A DNA stretch of 28,433 nucleotides, from the NCBI GenBank assembly GCA_020634495.1, contig JACKBR010000058.1, positions 1 through 28,433 on the forward strand, written 5' to 3'. Below the pieces are notes generated by a model that saw nothing but the letters and a program-made list of their open reading frames with translations, did not search any database and was not told the origin of the DNA. The position numbers were made by a program, and so were the translations under genes. The stretch's first letter is position 1; the number at the start of each line of letters is the position of its first letter. Below, piece by piece: positions 24,588-28,433 of this stretch. Source of the DNA: Ardenticatenaceae bacterium (GTDB lineage Bacteria; Chloroflexota; Anaerolineae; Promineifilales; Promineifilaceae).

Positions 24588-24932
24588 CTATCCACGACAT
24601 TTTTCTAAAATGACGCTGGATTGCCATTCTATTCCACAGTTATGTTGGATCTGACACCAAACTGCCGTGAAACTGAGCAGCACCCTGGGTAAACCACCTC
24701 AAAACGGCCTACGGCCGTAAGCTTTGCGAAGCTTGGCGGTCATTATTGAGACGGCCGTTCGCTATTCAAAACCCCAATCAACCAATCCAAAAGAGGAGGT
24801 CATACTAACAACCGCATAAACCAAAATGCGTGGGTATAACGCCCATGCAAAATATTGTTTGCCAACAGCCAGTCGGGTCATCCGGCTGGCTGTTTTTGTT
24901 TCTACCCACATTTTCAACCCAAGGAGAGATGG
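24588..24932. other. 345-bp gap between cas4 and the accessory gene set
   Basis: No gene is supported. It contains two ACGGCCGT palindromes (24711-24718 and 24751-24758), a hairpin with CCG and AAGCTT paired segments (24715-24739), an orphan GAGGAGGT Shine-Dalgarno-like string near 24793, a GCGTGGG/CCCATGC stem (24828-24848) and the terminator at 24866-24897. It is the probable boundary between the CRISPR locus and the following element. Confidence 0.6.
24866..24897 (+). terminator. Strong intrinsic terminator or attenuator hairpin
   Basis: CAGCCAGTCGG and CCGGCTGGCTG form an 11-bp stem (one G-U pair) with loop GTCAT, followed at once by TTTTT on the plus strand. It stands 36 nt before the ATG of the next gene, so it either ends transcripts from the cas cassette or attenuates the downstream gene. 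Confidence 0.8.
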
Positions 24933-25127
24933 ATGAACAACCAACCACAACCCAACCAACCAAACCCGGCCAAAGCCATCGTGCTCAAACCCCACCAGCG
25001 GACGCGCAAGCGGCAGAAGCGCATCACCGGCAGCCAAAGCTGGCAACCGCATCAAAGCACTGTTGCCCTCGACAGCTGGGGCGTCGCCCTGCGCACCTTG
25101 CGCGAGCAGGGACATCAGTATGAGTAA
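24933..25127 (+). CDS. Small basic hypothetical protein
   Basis: A 64-residue protein I do not recognise. It starts with a low-complexity Asn/Gln/Pro stretch (MNNQPQPNQPNPAKA), then a strongly basic run (KPHQRTRKRQKRITGSQ), and ends SWGVALRTLREQGHQYE. The basic middle suggests nucleic-acid binding, but no fold is evident. AAGGAG lies six nt ahead of ATG 24933, giving good support for translation. A terminator-like hairpin precedes it and another hairpin follows at 25198-25230. It appears to be the first gene of the accessory element. Confidence 0.6.
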   Translation: MNNQPQPNQPNPAKAIVLKPHQRTRKRQKRITGSQSWQPHQSTVALDSWGVALRTLREQGHQYE

Positions 25128-25197
25128 CTTTCACCGTTCACCGGGAGCCACGGGACACGGAGCCAAAGCCCAAATAGTTCTACAAACCAAAGAAAAA

Positions 25198-25230
25198 GCG
25201 CAAGTCAGAGCTATCACCTCTGGCTTGCGC
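25198..25230 (+). promoter_or_regulatory. 13-bp hairpin just before the Shine-Dalgarno of the sigma-like gene
   Basis: GCGCAAGTCAGAG pairs with CTCTGGCTTGCGC (one G-U) around the loop CTATCAC. The stem ends 11 nt before AAAGGAG of the gene at 25256. No U-run follows, so a translational or stability control element is more likely than a terminator. Confidence 0.55.
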
Positions 25231-25255
25231 CCACACCTCACAAAGGAGATGCCGA

Positions 25256-26423
25256 ATGTTATCAACAGTATACCCCCAAACGGCCGTACGGCAACCACAA
25301 CTTGCCACTTTTTCGGTGCCACCGCGCCGGGAGAAACAGCTGCCCGGTCATCCTGGCCAACCGGCTGTCATAGAGCTGCCACCCGATGAAATGGCCTGGC
25401 TCACCCGCAAGGCCTACATCGTGGTGCAAAACGTCATGCGCCACATGTGGATGGACGCCAGCGAACGCCGCCTCTTCCGCGAAGATATGACCCAGGAAGC
25501 GCTTAGTCACCTGTATGACCTGACCTTTCTCCAGGGACAGTCAGAAGCCTACGCCTACACCGCCACCCGCACCAAACTCATTGGCTACGTCTTTGTCAAC
25601 ATCCGTGGCGGCGGCAACGGCCATCAGTGGGAGCTCTCCAAGCAGTACCAGATCGCCGACAACCTCACCGAGCCGGAATACCACGAGGAAGACAGCTACG
25701 GCCAGCTAACGCCACGCCTGCCCATGACCATCTACGCCCGGCGGCCGACAGAAGACGCCCTGGTCCTTCATGAAGGCGAAGCCGCCAGCGACGCCCGCTG
25801 GAGCCGCTTCGAGAAAGAGATTGCCCGCATCCTGGCGGTGATGCGCGGCCGACAGTGGCATCCTAACTCCCTGCGTCGGGCGGCAAAGCCTGTGGAAAGC
25901 GTGAAAAGGCACGTCAAACTACAACATTGCCCAGATGCTGGAGGTGGACTGGATCACCGCCACCCAGATCATCATCCATTACCGCCAGCACCTGGAAGAA
26001 TATCTGGCCCAGTCGCCCCTCATTCAAGGCCTGATTCGCGCCGAGGGAGCCCTGCGCCTGCAATGGTGGGAGGAGGTGACTGAAGCCGCCCTCAACAGCG
26101 GCCAGCGCTTCATTGTCATTCTGCCCCACGGGGCCTTCACCGTCAGCTACTACTACCACAAGGGCAAGGGGAAACAGATCGGCCGGATTCAGATGGGCCG
26201 GCGGGTGAACGGCAAGGTGCAGAACCGGACGGTGGAACTGGGCACGGTGGGCCACATCACCCGGCAGCGGCTGTGGGAGCAGTCGTTAGTGCTGCAAGAG
26301 AAGCTGGCAGTGCTGGAGGCGAAGGCTAACGCTGCCAATTCGGTGAATCTACCAGATGGGACATCCAAAACTGCGTCTGCATCTACCTACAGCTACACAA
26401 CCCTGGCAGAAGCAACTGCCTAA
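25256..26423 (+). pseudogene. Sigma/HTH-like protein with an A-run frameshift
   Basis: Removing one A from the AAAA run at 25904-25907 joins two frames into one 388-residue protein across SVKGTSNYNIAQMLEVDW. As written the first frame runs on out of frame to 26083. The N-terminal part (MTQEALSHLYDL, then AYTATRTKLIGYVFVNIRGG) weakly resembles sigma-70 region 2. After the junction, NYNIAQMLEVDWITATQIIIHY resembles a sigma region 4 or HTH. A C-terminal domain of about 120 residues (FIVILPHGAFTVSYYYHKGKG) is unknown to me. AAGGAG lies seven nt before ATG 25256. It may be an element-encoded transcription factor; real frameshift, programmed slippage and consensus error are all possible. Confidence 0.55.
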
Positions 26424-26497
26424 ATGAGAAACGGCCGTTTGGCACAACACCAGCATGTCAGATGGCCGTCTTCTTTCTTTGCTAAGGAGATACACTC

Positions 26498-27229
26498 ATG
26501 GATCAGAAACCATTTAATCTCACCTTTTTTCAAACTGCCGCAAAGACACCGCCACGCCTTATCCGGGAAATGCCACACGCCGAACAGCCGCTCCAGCGCC
26601 TCTACCGGGCCGGTGTGGACAGAATCTCACCCGCCGAACTCATCGCCTCAATCCTCCAGACCAAAAACGGGCTGGAGCTGGCTCACCAGCTGCTGCACCT
26701 GGTGGAAGGGCAACTGCACCGGCTGCCACAGCTAACACGCGCTCAGCTCATGCAGCTGCACGGCGTAGGCCAGGCACAGGCGGCTCGGCTGCAGGCGGCG
26801 CTGGAGCTGGGCCGTCGGGTGCTGCAGGCAGATGCCGGTGAACAGCCTTCAGTGCAATCTCCGGCAGACGCTGCGAACCTTCTGATGTATGAGATGATGA
26901 ACCTGACCCAGGAACACCTGCGGGTCATCCTGCTCAACACCCGCAACCGGGTCATTGGCATTCCCACGGTGTATGTGGGCAGTCTCAACACCAGTGTGGT
27001 CCGCCTGGCCGAGGTGTTCAAGCCGGCCATCGTCAACAATGCCGCGGCCATCATTGTATGTCACAACCACCCAAGTTCCGACCCGTCGCCGAGCCCTGAA
27101 GATGTGAACGTTACGCGGAGTCTGGTGAAGACGGGCGAAATGCTTTCAATCCCGGTGCTCGACCATATCATCCTGGGTCGGAACCGCTTCGTTTCGCTCA
27201 AGGAGCGCGGCCTCGGCTTCGGGGATTGA
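26498..27229 (+). CDS. radC: RadC-family (JAMM/MPN+) protein
   Basis: A 243-residue RadC/UPF0758 protein. A helix-hairpin-helix region (LTRAQLMQLHGVGQAQAARL) is followed by the JAMM metalloprotease-like domain, with the Glu of RLAEVFKPAI and the metal motif CHNHPSSDPSPSPEDV. Length and both motifs are normal for RadC. Family members are frequent on mobile elements, and despite the name a direct role in DNA repair is not established. ATG 26498 is preceded by AAGGAGA and the leader ATACACTC, almost identical to the leader of the gene at 28108. It is flanked by genes that also look element-borne. Confidence 0.9.
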   Translation: MDQKPFNLTFFQTAAKTPPRLIREMPHAEQPLQRLYRAGVDRISPAELIASILQTKNGLELAHQLLHLVEGQLHRLPQLTRAQLMQLHGVGQAQAARLQAALELGRRVLQADAGEQPSVQSPADAANLLMYEMMNLTQEHLRVILLNTRNRVIGIPTVYVGSLNTSVVRLAEVFKPAIVNNAAAIIVCHNHPSSDPSPSPEDVNVTRSLVKTGEMLSIPVLDHIILGRNRFVSLKERGLGFGD

Positions 27230-27308
27230 GCCAGCCAGACACCTATTCCCACGAATTACACAAAATCACATAAATAATCCGACCTGACAAAATAATAGGA
27301 GGCAACCG

Positions 27309-28028
27309 ATGAAGCATATTGGCGCTTTTACCATCTGGTACGACACGGCCGTCCCCGGCTGGGTGGCGGTGAGTGACAAACAGCAGCAAAGCTTTGGCAA
27401 TGGGGCGAAGGGAGAACGAGCCGCAACACGGTATGCCCTGCGAGAAGCATTTCCCAAGGTAGCTACGGCCGTAGATCATCTTTGCAGCCAACGTCACGAA
27501 GCGACCAGCCGAGCCTGGGCCGCGGCAGAGCTGCTAGTGATGGGACACGTCCTCAACCCAGACCCAGCAGAGCCAGACGAAGTAGCGCGAGTACGCTCAC
27601 AACGGCAAGCAGCCTCAGGGCACCAGTATCGCCTGCTGCGGCAGCTGGATGGCACCTTGGCTTGCAGCTGTCCGGACTTTGAGCGCGGCGGGCTGGCGCT
27701 CACGGGAGAGGCGTTCATCAACCAGTTGCTGTGCAAACATCTGCTGGCTTACTGGCTGGCCTGTTATCTGGCCTGGCCATTGACCAAAGAGACACCAACA
27801 CCAATCCATCCCAAACGGAGCCACGCCGGTCGCTTTCGTGGCCGGGCTGTCACGGCCGTAGGGCAGAACAACCGGCACCGGCTGGTATCCAGCCAGGCAT
27901 CGGCTCAATATGGCAACGGGCAGCCGGTGCTGCCCGCGCACCTGACCCATTACCAATCGTACGTCGCCTACACTCAGCAACGGCCGTTTAGCCAGGAGAA
28001 GCTGCTCAGCTGGAGCCTGGGCCGGTGA
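27309..28028 (+). CDS. SWIM zinc-finger protein
   Basis: A 239-residue protein. Residues about 1-60 form an unidentified N-terminal region starting MKHIGAFTIWYDTAVPGWVAV. The centre has a SWIM zinc finger: C-x-C in GTLACSCPDFERGG, then C-x-H in NQLLCKHLLAYWLA, about 23 residues later. SWIM fingers bind DNA or protein and occur in recombination- and transposon-associated proteins. The C-terminal third is basic (HPKRSHAGRFRGRAV) and not recognised. AGGAGG lies six nt ahead of ATG 27309. It follows the radC-like gene by 79 bp and probably belongs to the same element; its specific role is unknown. Confidence 0.75.
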   Translation: MKHIGAFTIWYDTAVPGWVAVSDKQQQSFGNGAKGERAATRYALREAFPKVATAVDHLCSQRHEATSRAWAAAELLVMGHVLNPDPAEPDEVARVRSQRQAASGHQYRLLRQLDGTLACSCPDFERGGLALTGEAFINQLLCKHLLAYWLACYLAWPLTKETPTPIHPKRSHAGRFRGRAVTAVGQNNRHRLVSSQASAQYGNGQPVLPAHLTHYQSYVAYTQQRPFSQEKLLSWSLGR

Positions 28029-28107
28029 TCGCAAGTAAATCCATTTCTACAAAATCCACACAACAAAACCAAAAACGAAAACCCAAACAACACAAGGAGT
28101 TACACTC

Positions 28108-28433
28108 ATGAACCCCATCACAATCATTGCTTTCCATCCCACCGGATACGAACTGCATATCCCGGTCACATTTGAGGAACTGCCGGCCACGATGCGGCGG
28201 CTGGCGGCGCGAGGCTACACACCCAGCCGGGAGCCTATCCTGACGGCCGAAGGATTGCCTATCTGTCCCCGACACGGCGTCCCGATGCAGCAAAGAAATA
28301 AACAAAATGACGTGTGGTACTCCCACAAAATGGTCCATCCCGAGACCGGTGAAACCGTGTATTGCCGCGGCTATGCCAGTGCCAGCAGCCCGGGCTATGA
28401 CATCCTTCTACCATTAACAACCAAGGCCGATGA
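28108..28433 (+). CDS. Cys/His-containing hypothetical protein, cut by window end
   Basis: The frame is open from ATG 28108 to the window edge (108 complete codons). It starts MNPITIIAFHPTGYELHIPV. CPRHG (about residue 52) and a later VYCRGYAS Cys, with WYSHK between, could form a small zinc site. I have no family name for it. AAGGAG stands eight nt upstream, and the leader is nearly the same as that of the radC-like gene, which ties the two to one element. The apparent TGA in the last bases is out of frame, so the protein continues. Confidence 0.65.
   Translation, partial: MNPITIIAFHPTGYELHIPVTFEELPATMRRLAARGYTPSREPILTAEGLPICPRHGVPMQQRNKQNDVWYSHKMVHPETGETVYCRGYASASSPGYDILLPLTTKAD

Noticed and set aside
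25063..25389. A 108-codon frame (a shorter ATG at about 25120 overlaps the previous stop)
   Set aside because: It overlaps the better supported gene at 25256 by over 130 bases, and its composition looks like a shifted-frame shadow.
1..28433. tRNA, rRNA, insertion sequences with transposase, replication origin
   Set aside because: No cloverleaf, rRNA signature, transposase gene or origin-like array was recognised on either strand by reading.

Overview
The window (about 28.4 kb, mid-range GC) looks like a chromosomal segment of an uncultured bacterium, most plausibly a Chloroflexota (Anaerolineae/Ardenticatenia-like) member of a nitrogen-cycling community. That placement is an inference from gene style: a multidomain NirK, many Crp/Fnr regulators, a multi-PAS hybrid kinase, a DevR-type Cas7, and a chromosome-like palindrome, ACGGCCGT, repeated about 37 times. 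No rRNA or tRNA gene was seen to confirm it.

Region 1 (1-11,190, all minus strand) is a metal and denitrification island. It holds the start of a P1B metal-transporting ATPase, a small HMA metallochaperone, a frame-broken Crp/Fnr regulator, a two-cluster ferredoxin, a PCu(A)C-SCO copper-chaperone fusion, a cytochrome c-cupredoxin-NirK nitrite reductase, an intact Crp/Fnr regulator, a TauE/SafE permease and a 1014-residue multi-PAS hybrid histidine kinase. Three promoters (HMA, ferredoxin, nirK) share one layout: an FNR-type TTGAT-N4-ATCAA box, exactly 22 nt, then a TANNNT -10. This suggests co-regulation under low oxygen or nitrogen oxides by regulators with the E-x-x-S-R recognition helix, two of which are encoded here. 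The SCO/PCuAC protein is a natural copper supplier for NirK.

Region 2 (11,191-24,587) is a complete type I CRISPR-Cas locus. A long array of 37-nt repeats (11,593-13,588) has a tidy distal part, a scrambled middle (12,367-13,255) and a duplicated spacer pair beside the leader. The effector operon runs leftward toward it: WYL regulator, cas3 (helicase first, HD nuclease last), cas8-like, DevR-type cas7, cas5, cas6. Array, leader and effector operon appear to be transcribed in the same direction. A divergent adaptation cassette, cas1-cas2-cas4, lies on the plus strand. Between the two is a small HTH + DUF4258 gene pair with its own operator-like dyad, resembling a toxin-antitoxin or regulatory module.

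Region 3 (24,588-28,433, plus strand) looks like the edge of an accessory or integrated element. It has a strong terminator hairpin, a small basic protein, a frameshifted sigma/HTH-like protein, a RadC-family protein, a SWIM zinc-finger protein, and a Cys/His-containing protein cut by the window end. Genes here have strong Shine-Dalgarno sites, and two share an almost identical leader (AAGGAG-A/T-TACACTCATG). Structured hairpins sit ahead of the first two genes.

Sequence-quality caution: the Crp gene (two compensating indels), the sigma-like gene (A-run indel) and the scrambled CRISPR middle could be biological decay or assembly/consensus error. Raw reads would decide.
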